Assembly: GCA_018609945.1 (NCBI GenBank)
Contig: JAHENO010000245.1
Span: 1 to 29,001, forward strand
Length of the DNA stretch: 29,001 bases
Source: Haloarculaceae archaeon
GTDB lineage: Archaea > Halobacteriota > Halobacteria > Halobacteriales > Haloarculaceae
Reading direction: 5' to 3'
The position numbers were made by a program, and so were the translations under genes. Under the pieces are notes generated by a model. That model worked only from the letters and a program-made list of their open reading frames with translations, ran no database searches and had not been told where the DNA came from. Each line of letters begins with the position of its first letter. The first letter of the stretch is position 1. This document shows, piece by piece, positions 6,274-16,959 of the stretch.

Positions 6274-7386
6274 TCAGTCCTGGGTCGCGCCGGCCCCGTC
6301 ATCGACGGGTGCGTGAATTGCCCGGTATCCCCCGTCAATGGTCTGGACATCGTCGACCGCGTACAGCCGGATGGAGCGTTCCTGCTTCGTGGTGACGGGG
6401 AACCCGTAGTGTTCGGCCTCGTATTCGAGTGTCTCGCCGGCGTCGCGGCGGTCGGCGACGAACTCGCGGTGGTCGGCCACCCGCGTCTCGACCACCTCCC
6501 GGGAGAGGGCCGGGACGTCGGCGACGCGCCCGTCGAAGACCGCGGCGAACTCCCCGTCGCGTTCGTATCCGACGGAGTTCCGGCCGGCGACCAGTGCCGC
6601 GAGCGAGGTCGTCCCGGTTCCCCAGAACGGGTCGAGAACGGTGTCACCGTAGACGCTGTACATGTTGATCAACCGGTAGGGAACCTCGAAGGGGTAGGCC
6701 GCCGACCGGTCCCGCAACTCCCCGCCCGCGAGCGCCTGGTGTTCGCCGCGGATGTCGGTCCAGACGTCCGAGAACCACCGGTTGCGCTCCTCCCAGAAGT
6801 AGGCGGCCTCGTACCGGCGCTCCGCACCTGGTTCGAACTGCCGGGACTGGCTGCCGTTCCGGAAGACGAGAACGTACTCGTGTTCCAGCGTGACGTAGGC
6901 GTTGGGCGGGAGCATACCGGAGCCCATGAACTTCGCCGCCGAGTTGCTCGGCTTCCGCCAGAGCACCTCCGGGAGCGGGTCGAATCCCCGCGCCTCGAAG
7001 GCGTCGACGACCCGGGAGTGGTTCTGGTAGACGCGGAAGGTCCCGTCGAGCGTTCGGGTCGCGTCCCCGACGTTGACGCAGGCGATGCCCCCGTCGACGA
7101 GGACGCGTGCGAGTTCCGACCAGACATCGTCGAGCACCGCGTGCATCGCCTCGAACGCAGCGGGCCCGTCGCCGCGGTCCAGCGCGTCGGCGACCGCCGG
7201 GTTCAGGTCGGCGAAGACGCCGTCCCACATCTCGACCAGCGGGTACGGGGGCGAGGTCACCACGAGTTCCACCGAGTCGGCCGGGAGCGCGTCGAGGCGC
7301 CGGGAATCACCGACGACCACGCGGTGCGCGGTTTCCAGGTGCTCTTCGGCGGCGTCGAAATCGGGCGGATCGAATCCGTGCGTCAT
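6274..7386 (-). CDS. zim: DNA methyltransferase, Zim-like (CTAG N4-cytosine type)
   Basis: This 370-residue beta-class amino-methyltransferase has its catalytic motif IV, TSPPY, at residues 44-48. The SAM-binding motif I, DPFWGTGTT, is at 252-260, so the order is that of N4-cytosine or beta N6-adenine enzymes. The N-terminus (FDPPDFDAAEEHLETAHRVV), AAKFMGSGMLPPNAY and EEERNRWFSDVW-like segments match what I know of the haloarchaeal orphan methyltransferase Zim. That protein is reported in Haloferax and Halobacterium relatives to modify CTAG. No restriction endonuclease gene lies beside it, which fits an orphan. The near absence of CTAG in this window is consistent with that target. It is convergent with the GNAT gene, 38 bases apart. 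No clear TATA box or ribosome site is visible at its start. Confidence 0.85.
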   Translation of the reverse strand: MTHGFDPPDFDAAEEHLETAHRVVVGDSRRLDALPADSVELVVTSPPYPLVEMWDGVFADLNPAVADALDRGDGPAAFEAMHAVLDDVWSELARVLVDGGIACVNVGDATRTLDGTFRVYQNHSRVVDAFEARGFDPLPEVLWRKPSNSAAKFMGSGMLPPNAYVTLEHEYVLVFRNGSQSRQFEPGAERRYEAAYFWEERNRWFSDVWTDIRGEHQALAGGELRDRSAAYPFEVPYRLINMYSVYGDTVLDPFWGTGTTSLAALVAGRNSVGYERDGEFAAVFDGRVADVPALSREVVETRVADHREFVADRRDAGETLEYEAEHYGFPVTTKQERSIRLYAVDDVQTIDGGYRAIHAPVDDGAGATQD

Positions 7387-7573
7387 TGTGGGTCAGCGAG
7401 TCGGGAAGTCGCGTCCCCGATCCGGGCGTTGCGTATCGACCCGTCCCAACCAGCGGTTCATACGACAACTGTCGCCGTCCGATGGCAAAAGCGATTCCCA
7501 GTCCGCGGCCACGTACACTCGGTGGCTGGTGACGCTGGAGAACGGTCATCTCGCTCTTGAGGACGGTGGGACG

Positions 7574-8020
7574 TCACTCGAGAGTTTCGGGTGTGCCCGT
7601 CAGGACGCCCCGCAGTTTCGTAAGCGGCTCACCCACCCTGAGGCCGTCGGGCGTAATCTCGAACTCGCGGAGCGTGCGCTCGTAGTCGCCGGTGCGCTTT
7701 TTCAGGACGCCGATAGCCTTCCGGAGTTCGCCCCGGAGTTCGATGTGCCGCAGGAAGACGATGCTGTCCGCGAGGTAGCTGATGTTGTCCTGTGTGGCGT
7801 TGAACGACCCGGTGATCTCGGCGGTCTCGTCCACGAAGATACCGGTCACGCCCTGTCGCTTGAGATACCGGCCAAGCGCGTGCAGGTGGGTCAGCATCGG
7901 CGGCGTCGACCCCTGGAGTGTCAGGCGGTAGCCCGCAACGCCATCGAGCATGACCAGACGGGTGTCGTGTGCCTCGACCTCCCGTCTGACGTGCTCCGCG
8001 AACTCCTGTGGTGGTTCACC
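7574..8020 (-). pseudogene. KaiC/RadA-superfamily ATPase remnant (C-terminal part only)
   Basis: About 148 codons read as the second half of a haloarchaeal KaiC-type RecA-fold ATPase. The segments EVEAHDTRLVMLDGVAGYRL (Walker B strand), THLHALGRYLKRQGVTGIFV, ISYLADSIVFLRHIEL and GELRKAIGVLKKRTGDYE are recognisable, as is the closing REFEITPDGLRVGEP. The Walker A half that should precede this is missing: upstream of about 8020 the frame loses all resemblance and instead overlaps a histidine-kinase remnant on the other strand. The surviving part has no frameshift or stop, so the truncation may be recent. Even if translated, it could not hydrolyse ATP as a standalone KaiC fold. It starts at the same junction as the fragment at 8022-8287. 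The exact breakpoint is uncertain by some tens of bases. Confidence 0.7.
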
Positions 8021-8021
8021 G

Positions 8022-8287
8022 GCGACGGCGTCCGTCGGCTGTCGGTCAGGGTCCGGACCGATGGCGACGCAGTGACAGTCGCGCTCGTCGACCACAGTGA
8101 GATGCTCTCGAAGGCAGACATCGAGGCGGCCCGGCAGATCCGCGAGACGCCAGTCGAACACACCAGCGGACTCGAGATGTGGCTGCTCCGGTGGCTCGTC
8201 ACCGCGTCCGACGGGGAACTGTCCGTCGAAGAGAAGACCGAACAGAAACAGGGAACGCTCGTCATCACCCTTCCCGCAGCCCCATAG
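8022..8287 (+). pseudogene. Sensor histidine kinase remnant (end of HATPase domain)
   Basis: About 88 codons resemble the last part of a haloarchaeal HATPase domain. VRVRTDGDAVTVALVDH corresponds to the strand leading to the G1 box. ARQIRETPVEHTSGLEMWLL corresponds to the segment normally reading ETPLxHGSGLGLWL. RWLVTASDGELSVEE and TLVITLPAA are the final strands. The G1 box, usually DxGxG, is DHSEM here, and the G2 glycines are lost (GLEMW), so ATP binding would fail. The sensor domains, the phosphorylated His and the N box are absent. It abuts the KaiC remnant head to head at about 8020, as expected if one deletion removed the 5' parts of two divergent genes. It has no plausible start codon or promoter of its own. 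Confidence 0.65.
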
Positions 8288-8452
8288 CGCGGAACGTAGT
8301 GCCCGGCGCGCGTGACGAAGGTCTCGCCTCTCGGCGGTGGCCAGTGTGGACGAACACCACTCGCTGTCACGCTCGCGGGGTACCTGACCGACACCGTAGC
8401 GAGCGGCCGCGAACCCGATAGGCATACGTGCCTCCCTTCGTACAACCGGTGT

Positions 8453-9484
8453 ATGGAGTACACGACACTCGGATCGACTGGAACGCGCGTCTCGCAGCTG
8501 TGTTTCGGCACCTGGCGGTTCGGCCGGGAGACCGGCGGCGTCGTCGAGACCGAGCGGGACGAGGCCCACGAGCTGCTCGACGCTGCCTGGGAACACGGCA
8601 TCAACTTCATCGACACGGCGAACGTCTACGGATCGCCGAACGGCACCAGCGAGGAGTACATCGGCGAGTGGCTGGCGGACCACGACCGCGAGGATTTCGT
8701 CATCGCGTCGAAGGTGTACTTCCCGTTCGACGGGTGGGGCGACCCCGGGCCGAACGACCGCGGCCTGGGCCGCAAGCACATCCGTGCCCAGATCGAGGGA
8801 ACCCTGGACCGGCTCGGAACCGACTACCTGGACCTCTACTACATCCACCGCTGGGACGAACACACGCCCATCGAGGAGACGTTGCGGACGCTCGACGACC
8901 TCGTCCGTGAGGGGACGGTCCACTATCTGGGGGCGTCGACGATGGCGGCCTGGCAATTGACGAAGGCGCTCTGGAAGAGCGACGTCGAGAACCTGGCACG
9001 CTTCGACGTCACGCAGCCGCTCTTCCACGCCGGGTATCGCGACGACGTGAAAGACTACCTGGACGTCTGTGCGGATCAGGACATCGCGGTCTGTCCGTAC
9101 TCGCCGCTGGCCGGCGGGTTCCTGACGGGGAAGTACGAGCGAACGGACGACGACGACCCGACGGCGTTCAGGGGCCCCGAGGGTGCTCGGGGCAGTCTCG
9201 ACGACAGCTTCGAGGAGTACTATCTCTCCGAGCGGGGCTGGCACGTGCTGGACGAAATCCGGGCGGTCGCCGACGAACTGGACGCCACGCCCGCCCAGGT
9301 GGCGCTCCGGTGGCTGATCGAACAACCCGACTTCACGACGATTCCCATCGTCGGCGCACGGACGCCCGAACAGCTGGCAGAGAACGTCGGCGCGGTCGAC
9401 ATCTCGCTGTCGGACGGGCAGTTCAACCGCGTCGTGGATGCCCGGTACGCGTCGGACGGGCAGCGCTGGGGCCACCGGCAATAA
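8453..9484 (+). CDS. Aldo/keto reductase
   Basis: This 343-residue protein is a TIM-barrel oxidoreductase. Its catalytic tetrad is in place: Asp54 and Tyr59 (FIDTANVYG), Lys87 (IASKVYF) and His132 (YYIHRWD). The opening MEYTTLGSTGTRVSQLCFGT and the C-terminal TIPIVGARTPEQLAENV, which helps hold the NADPH phosphate, are family standards. The closest subgroup is the YajO/Tas or potassium-channel-beta-like reductases. The substrate is an aldehyde or ketone that cannot be named from sequence. Length is normal. The ATG at 8453 is chosen because homologues begin M-Y-LG-G and a weak TATA-like stretch lies about 29 bases upstream. The frame extending back to 8312 looks non-coding. It is convergent with the end of the cox operon, 36 bases away. 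Confidence 0.9.
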   Translation: MEYTTLGSTGTRVSQLCFGTWRFGRETGGVVETERDEAHELLDAAWEHGINFIDTANVYGSPNGTSEEYIGEWLADHDREDFVIASKVYFPFDGWGDPGPNDRGLGRKHIRAQIEGTLDRLGTDYLDLYYIHRWDEHTPIEETLRTLDDLVREGTVHYLGASTMAAWQLTKALWKSDVENLARFDVTQPLFHAGYRDDVKDYLDVCADQDIAVCPYSPLAGGFLTGKYERTDDDDPTAFRGPEGARGSLDDSFEEYYLSERGWHVLDEIRAVADELDATPAQVALRWLIEQPDFTTIPIVGARTPEQLAENVGAVDISLSDGQFNRVVDARYASDGQRWGHRQ

Positions 9485-9520
9485 CGTCGCGGAGCCGCTC
9501 TCCCGAAACGAACCCGACAG

Positions 9521-10837
9521 TCACTGCCCCACGTCGACGTCACGCGTCCGGTCGCGGAAGTCGTGTTCGTAGCCGACGGGACCCGCGGCGCCGTGGCGTT
9601 CCAGTTGGCGAGCGACCTCGGCGACGTCCGCCGGGCCGGCGAACGCGAAGAGGGCGTCGGCGTAGGGGAGGGCGGTCGCCATCCCGCGGCAGGTCGGCTC
9701 GTAGCCCTGCGTCGCGGCGAGGGGGTTCAGCCAGATCACCGACCGGGATCGGCGGGCGAGCCATGTCACACCCGCCTCCAGGTCCCCGACGTCGCCGACG
9801 TCGAGGCCGTCGCTGACGACGAGCGTCACCGTCCGGCGACCGACCGCGCGGGGCCAGCGTCGCCGAAGCGTGTCCAGTGCGGCACCGATCTGCGTGCCGC
9901 CACCCCACGCGATCTCGGCTCGTTCCAGGGCACCCGCGGGGTCGCCCGCCGCCCTCTCGAAGATGTCCGTGACTTCGCGTATGTCGGTGTCGAAAAAGAA
10001 CACGCGCACTGACCGGCCCTCGCCGACGAGGTCGTCCAGAAAGGAGAGCAGAAACTCCCTGTCGATGGCGTCGAGGACGGACTGGCTGACGTCGACCAGC
10101 ACGCAGGCCCGGACGTCGGACTCGGCTCGTTCCCGTGTGGGAAGGTGCATCGCCGCACCGCCGGTGGCGAGGCTCTCGCGGAGCGCCCGGCGGGCGTCGA
10201 CGGCGTCGCCGGCCCGCGAGCGGGTCCACCGCCGGCCGGACAGCCTCGTCAGGGCCCGCGTGAACCGCCCCATCGCGCCCCGCTCGAGTTGGCTCCCCGC
10301 TGTCTCGTCCGCGACGACTGTGCGGTCGCCTGCCGCGCTGTAGGTCCCTGCACGCTGGTCGCTGGCCCGATCCACGCCCGGGTCGGCCGGCGAGTCGGCC
10401 ACCCGCCGTGACTCGACAGACGCCTCGCTCTCCGAGAGGGTCCCGTCGCCGGCCAGCGCGTCGTCGACGTCCGCGGCCTCGGACACCCCGGTGACGTCTG
10501 TCCCGGGTGTGCTGTCAGTGTCCCCGTCGTCGGCTCTGTCACCGACGTCGTCGACGGACGCAGTGGCTTCGAGACCGGTCCGGAGGCGATACCAGAACTC
10601 CGGGAAGTGGTCCGCGAGTACCTCCCGGTCGCGGGGATCGGTCACGAGGGTCGCGGCGAGGGCCGTCCGGGCCCGCCGGCGGTCGGTCAGCCCGACGCGG
10701 ACCAGCGCCTCTACCGCCGGGAGCGCGGCGTTGGCCGGAACCGACACGCCCTCCCTGCGGAGCAGGCGGACGAGGCGGACGACCTCCCGGAGGACGTGGT
10801 CGCGTGCGGCCGTGAAGTCGGGGACGTCAGAGCGCAT
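9521..10837 (-). CDS. coxE: CoxE-like VWA-domain protein, CO dehydrogenase maturation
   Basis: This 438-residue protein has a helical N-terminal part (about residues 1-90) followed by a long acidic low-complexity linker (about 90-200). The C-terminal von Willebrand A domain carries the MIDAS motif DVSQS at residues 249-253, the Thr in GGGTQIG, and VVSDGLD. This is the CoxE pattern. With the MoxR-type ATPase CoxD, CoxE is needed for assembly of the copper-sulfur-molybdenum centre in Oligotropha. It is the last gene of the operon, 15 bases after the MoxR gene, and a good ribosome site (GGAGG at 10844-10848) lies six bases before its ATG. The linker is unusually long compared with bacterial CoxE, possibly a halophilic feature. 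Confidence 0.85.
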   Translation of the reverse strand: MRSDVPDFTAARDHVLREVVRLVRLLRREGVSVPANAALPAVEALVRVGLTDRRRARTALAATLVTDPRDREVLADHFPEFWYRLRTGLEATASVDDVGDRADDGDTDSTPGTDVTGVSEAADVDDALAGDGTLSESEASVESRRVADSPADPGVDRASDQRAGTYSAAGDRTVVADETAGSQLERGAMGRFTRALTRLSGRRWTRSRAGDAVDARRALRESLATGGAAMHLPTRERAESDVRACVLVDVSQSVLDAIDREFLLSFLDDLVGEGRSVRVFFFDTDIREVTDIFERAAGDPAGALERAEIAWGGGTQIGAALDTLRRRWPRAVGRRTVTLVVSDGLDVGDVGDLEAGVTWLARRSRSVIWLNPLAATQGYEPTCRGMATALPYADALFAFAGPADVAEVARQLERHGAAGPVGYEHDFRDRTRDVDVGQ

Positions 10838-10852
10838 GAGTGGCCTCCGTCG

Positions 10853-11782
10853 TCAGGCGTCGATCTCGGCGGCCTCCCGCGCCTCCCGCGCGGCGTCGAC
10901 CAGCCCGTCGAGCAGGTCGGTGTCCACCCGCTGGAAATCCTCCGCCTCTTTGAGGAGCGCGCTGACGGTGCGCTCGATCTCGGCGGGGGTGATCTCCGAG
11001 TCGTCGCCGTCGGCCCGGAGCATCGCCACCGCACGCGCCCAGTCGAGCGTCTCCGCCACGCCCGGGTGTTTGAGGAACGACTCCTCGCGGAGTTGCTGGA
11101 CGATTGCACACACTTCGGCGGCGACGGCAGCGTCCAGGCCCGGGACCTTCCGGCGGACGATCTCGAGTTCTTCCTCGAAGGTCGGCGGCTCGACGTAGCG
11201 GTACAGACACCGTCGCTTGAGGGCGTCGCTCAGCCCGCGCGTGCGGTTGGAGGTGATGACGACGATCGGCGGCTGGTCGGCAGTGACAGTCCCGTACTCC
11301 GGGATGGTGACCTGGAAGTCCGACAGCACCTCCAGGAGGAACGCCTCGAACTCCTCGTCGGCGCGGTCGATCTCGTCGATGAGCAGGACCGGCGGGGTCC
11401 CGCCCCCGTGGCGGAGCGCGCGCAACAGCGGCCGCTCGAAGAGGTAGTCCTCCGAGAAGACCGACTCGGCGACGCCCTCGCCGTCGCGGGACTGGATCTC
11501 CAGCAGTTGCTTCGTGTAGTTCCACTCGTAGAGGGCGTGCTCGGCGGCCAGTCCCTCGTAACACTGCAAGCGGACGAGGTCGGTGTCGAACCCCTCCGCG
11601 AGGACCTTCCCGAGTTCTGTCTTGCCGGCGCCGGGTTCGCCTTCCACGAGGAGGGGTTTGCCCATGCCCAGCGCGAGACGGACCGTCGTCACGAGATCCT
11701 CGTCGGCGACGTAGTCGGCCGCCTCGAAGATCTCCCGCAGGTCGTCCTCGGTGAGGTCGGCCAGCCCGCGCGATTCAGCCAC
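10853..11782 (-). CDS. coxD: MoxR-family AAA ATPase, CoxD-like
   Basis: This 309-residue protein has the MoxR pattern: Walker A VEGEPGAGKTEL, Walker B VLLIDEIDRADEEFE, sensor-1 VVITSNRTRGLS and the arginine-rich LKRRCLYRYVE block. CoxD in bacterial CO oxidisers is such an ATPase and is required to sulfurate and metallate the CoxL active site in an ATP-dependent way, working with the VWA protein CoxE encoded next. The start is GTG at 11782, eight bases inside the end of the XdhC-YHS gene. A strong ribosome site GGAGGTG at 11790-11796 sits seven bases before it, so it is translationally coupled. The longer open frame reaching 11914 overlaps the upstream gene too far and lacks family similarity. 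Confidence 0.88.
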   Translation of the reverse strand: MAESRGLADLTEDDLREIFEAADYVADEDLVTTVRLALGMGKPLLVEGEPGAGKTELGKVLAEGFDTDLVRLQCYEGLAAEHALYEWNYTKQLLEIQSRDGEGVAESVFSEDYLFERPLLRALRHGGGTPPVLLIDEIDRADEEFEAFLLEVLSDFQVTIPEYGTVTADQPPIVVITSNRTRGLSDALKRRCLYRYVEPPTFEEELEIVRRKVPGLDAAVAAEVCAIVQQLREESFLKHPGVAETLDWARAVAMLRADGDDSEITPAEIERTVSALLKEAEDFQRVDTDLLDGLVDAAREAREAAEIDA

Positions 11783-12914
11783 TCGTCGCCACCTCCCTGT
11801 AGCGGTCCGGGTCGTCCCTGAAGGCGTCGGCACAGCCCTCTCCACAGAAGTGGTACGTCTCGCCGGCCACCTCGACGGTCGCGGCCGCCTCGTCCACGGC
11901 GACGTCCATCCCACAGACCGGGTCGACCGCTATCGCCTCGTCTTCGACGTCGCCGTCTGTCGTCCCGGCGTGCTCGCTGGGGGTCTCCTGGCCTGCGACA
12001 GCCGACTCGGACTCGATTGCGTCGCTGGCGTCGGCGGTGTCGATGGCGATGGGGCCCGCCACGCCGCGCCGGCGGCCGACCAGTTCCGCGAGGACGCTCA
12101 CGGCGATTTCCTCGGGCGTCTGTGCGCCGATGTCGAGGCCAGCCGGGGTCGTCACGGCGTCCAGCACGGCTCGTTCGTCCAGCCCGTGGCGGTCGGCGAC
12201 CGCTCGGGCGACCTCGTCCCGGCGTTCGTCGCTGGCGACCAGTCCGACGTAGCCCGCGCCCGCGAGCAGGCCTGCGGCGACGCCGAGTTCGTCGAACTCG
12301 CCCATCGACGCGACGACGACTGACTCGGCGCCGTCGATAGCGTCTGCCACCGCGCGGGCGTCGGTTGCGGGGACCGTCTCGCTCGTGGCGTCGGTTTCGG
12401 CCCCGGGCCCGCCACTGTCCGGGGCCGTCACGACTGCCGTCCCGTAGCCCACCTCGTCGGCGAGGCGTGCGACCGCGCTGGCGATCGGTGACTCGCCGAC
12501 GACGACCAGCCGCGGGACCGGCGTCACGGGCTCGATGAACACCTCCAGCGTGCCGCCGCTGTGGCAGGTCATCGGGTACGCCTCGACGCCCGGTCGGTTC
12601 ACGTCCGCGGGATCGGGTGCGAGGCCCACGAGGACGGGGTCGCCGTCGGCGAGTGCCTCCGTGGCGCGGTCGACGACGACCGACTGGGCGCACTCGGCTC
12701 CGCCGACCCACCCCACCAGGTCGCCGTCGGCGGTCACCAGTGCGCGGTCCCCGACGTTTGCCGACACCGGCGGCTCGCGGCGGACGACCGTCGCGCGTGC
12801 GTACGGTCGACCCTGCGTTTCGAACTCGGCGGCGACCCGCTCGACGCGGTCGGGGGATTCCCCCCCGGTCCGGTCGCAGATCCGAACTGCGTCGCCGGAG
12901 TCGTCGTCGGTCAT
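11775..12914 (-). CDS. XdhC/CoxF-CoxI-like protein fused to a C-terminal YHS domain
   Basis: This 379-residue protein has three parts. The N-terminal XdhC/CoxI domain has GWVGGAECAQSVV near residue 67 and the conserved YPMTCHSGGTLEVFIEP near residue 117. A Rossmann-like XdhC C-terminal domain follows (PRLVVVGESPIASAVARLA to about residue 285), then an acidic linker, then a YHS domain with DPVCGM (Cys334) and YHFCGEGC (Cys357, Cys361). XdhC proteins bind molybdenum cofactor and help sulfurate and insert it. CoxF and CoxI of CO oxidisers belong to this family. YHS domains occur in copper-transporting ATPases and bind metal through such cysteines. The fusion sits between coxL and coxD, 21 bases after coxL and overlapping coxD by eight. 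Copper delivery to the Mo-Cu site is my inference. Confidence 0.85.
   Translation of the reverse strand: MTDDDSGDAVRICDRTGGESPDRVERVAAEFETQGRPYARATVVRREPPVSANVGDRALVTADGDLVGWVGGAECAQSVVVDRATEALADGDPVLVGLAPDPADVNRPGVEAYPMTCHSGGTLEVFIEPVTPVPRLVVVGESPIASAVARLADEVGYGTAVVTAPDSGGPGAETDATSETVPATDARAVADAIDGAESVVVASMGEFDELGVAAGLLAGAGYVGLVASDERRDEVARAVADRHGLDERAVLDAVTTPAGLDIGAQTPEEIAVSVLAELVGRRRGVAGPIAIDTADASDAIESESAVAGQETPSEHAGTTDGDVEDEAIAVDPVCGMDVAVDEAAATVEVAGETYHFCGEGCADAFRDDPDRYREVATSG
11790..11796 (-). promoter_or_regulatory. Ribosome binding site fixing the GTG start of coxD
   Basis: On the minus strand GGAGGTG complements the 3' end of haloarchaeal 16S rRNA and lies seven bases upstream of GTG 11782. 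It lies inside the coding sequence of the preceding gene. Confidence 0.7.
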
Positions 12915-12935
12915 CTGCCGGTTCGTCTCACGGCG

Positions 12936-15418
<2,483 letters not shown>

Positions 15419-15422
<4 letters not shown>

Positions 15423-16045
15423 TCCTGGTCACCTCCGGGATACTCCCGCGTCAGGTCGGGGCCCGTACAGCCGCCGTCCGTCTCGACGCCGCCGTCGGGC
15501 GCCGTCTCCATGCTCGCCCCCTCGTGTTCGACCGGTGATTCGGGCGGCTCCCGGTCGTTTAGGACGTCCGCCGCGTACTCGATCGACTTGACGATGTTCT
15601 GGTAGCCCGTACACCGACAGAGGTTCCCGCTGATGTTCTCGCGGATCTCGTGTTCGGTCGGGTCGTCGTTTTCCTCCAGCAGTGCTTTGCCGGCCATGAT
15701 CATACCCGGCGTGCAGTAGCCACACTGGAGGCCGTGCATCTCGTGGAAGCCCTCCTGGATGGGATGCAGGTCGCTGTTCCCCATGCCGGCCTCGGGCTGG
15801 TCCTCCATGCCCTCGACGGTCGTGATCTCGCTGCCGTCGGCCTGCACCGCGAACAGCAGGCAGGACTTGACTGCCTCGCCGTCCTTGTAGACCGTGCAGG
15901 CGCCGCAGTTGCCCGTGTCACAGCCGATGTGCGTGCCGGTCAGGTCGAGGTCCTCGCGGATGGCGTGGACCAGCAGCTTCCGTGATTCGACGCGCAGTTC
16001 GTGGTCGGTGCCGTTGACCGTGAGCGTGATGTCCTTCTCTGCCAT
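15419..16045 (-). CDS. coxS: CO dehydrogenase small iron-sulfur subunit (CoxS)
   Basis: This 208-residue protein carries two [2Fe-2S] clusters. The plant-type N-terminal cluster has GCDTGNCGACTVYKDGEAVK plus a following Cys. The helical second domain has QCGYCTPGMIM and the paired NLCRCTGYQNI. It relays electrons from the Mo-Cu centre of CoxL to FAD in CoxM. Bacterial CoxS is about 165 residues; this one has an extra acidic tail of about 45 residues (after about 163) containing one more Cys, a feature that might be structural or specific to salt-loving relatives. It starts two bases after coxM ends and overlaps the coxL start in an ATGA arrangement, so M, S and L are translationally coupled. 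Confidence 0.95.
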
Positions 16046-16047
16046 TG

Positions 16048-16959
16048 TCAGTCACCTACCGCCATCTGGTCGGTGCCGTACCTGGCGGCCGGCCCGTCGT
16101 TGCTCGCACGTTCGGTCGCGTCCGCGAGCGCGCGCTGGGTGAGCACGCGAACCATGTTGCGTTTGTACTCGGCACTGCCGTGCTCGTCGGACTCGGGGTT
16201 GGCGTGTTCGGCGGCGAGTTCGCCGGCCTGCTTGAACAGGTCGCCGGACGGCCGTTCGCCCTCGAGGTGGTCGGCCGCGTCCGGGACGCTGACGTTCGTG
16301 ATGTCCACGGCGGTCAGCGCCACCGTCGCGTCGGTGATCCGACCCCCGTCGAGGACGACCCTGGCGGCGGAGCCGGCCATCGCGTAGTCGCCGACCTTCC
16401 GTTTCAGCTTGTGGTAGGCACTGCCCTCGTCGTCGCCCGAGGTCGGCACGCGAACCTCGGTGATGAGTTCGTCTTCCGCCAGCGTGTTGTCGTAGGGGAG
16501 CAGGAAAAACTCGTCCGCGGGAATCGTCCGCTCGCCGCCCGGGCCGTGGGCGACGACCTCGCCCTCGTGGGCGAGGAGTACGGTCCCCCAGTCGCCCTTC
16601 GGGTCCGACTGGGCGATCGATCCGACGACAGTGCCACGGTTCCGGATCTGCGGATCGGCGACGAGCGGTGCGGTGTCGGCGAAGCTGCCGTACTGGCGGT
16701 CGATCAGCGACGACTCCTCGACGTCGGCGTGCCGTGCGAGCGCGCCGAGTTTGAGGTAGCCGTCCGCCTCCTGGAGGTAATCGAGTTCGTCGATGCCGTT
16801 GAGGTCGACGACCGTCTCGGGACGGGCCAGCCGGAACCGCATCATCGGCACCAGGCTCTGTCCGCCGGCCAGAATGGTCGGCTCGTCCAGGCTCTCGATC
16901 AGGCTGACTGCCTCCTCGACCGTCGTCGGTTCGTGGTGTTCGAATTGTGCTGCTTTCAT
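16048..16959 (-). CDS. coxM: CO dehydrogenase medium FAD subunit (CoxM)
   Basis: This 303-residue FAD-binding protein starts MKAAQFEHHEPTTVEEAVSL. The two flavin motifs are present: AGGQSLVPMMRFRLARPE (about residues 32-49) and the segment from IRNRGTVVGSIAQSDPKGD (about 105-123), both typical of CoxM and xanthine-dehydrogenase medium subunits. The C-terminal CODH-C domain follows, with VGDYAMAGSAARVVLDGG. It accepts electrons from CoxS and hands them to the respiratory chain at the membrane. The ATG at 16959 overlaps the stop of coxG by four bases; the longer frame reaching 17631 is not coding upstream of this point because it runs through coxG in another frame. Length matches the family. 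Confidence 0.94.
   Translation of the reverse strand: MKAAQFEHHEPTTVEEAVSLIESLDEPTILAGGQSLVPMMRFRLARPETVVDLNGIDELDYLQEADGYLKLGALARHADVEESSLIDRQYGSFADTAPLVADPQIRNRGTVVGSIAQSDPKGDWGTVLLAHEGEVVAHGPGGERTIPADEFFLLPYDNTLAEDELITEVRVPTSGDDEGSAYHKLKRKVGDYAMAGSAARVVLDGGRITDATVALTAVDITNVSVPDAADHLEGERPSGDLFKQAGELAAEHANPESDEHGSAEYKRNMVRVLTQRALADATERASNDGPAARYGTDQMAVGD

Noticed and set aside
8021..9481. Long minus-strand extension of the KaiC remnant frame opposite the aldo/keto reductase
   Set aside because: Similarity to KaiC stops near 8020; beyond that the frame is the antisense of the reductase and only stays open because of G/C bias.
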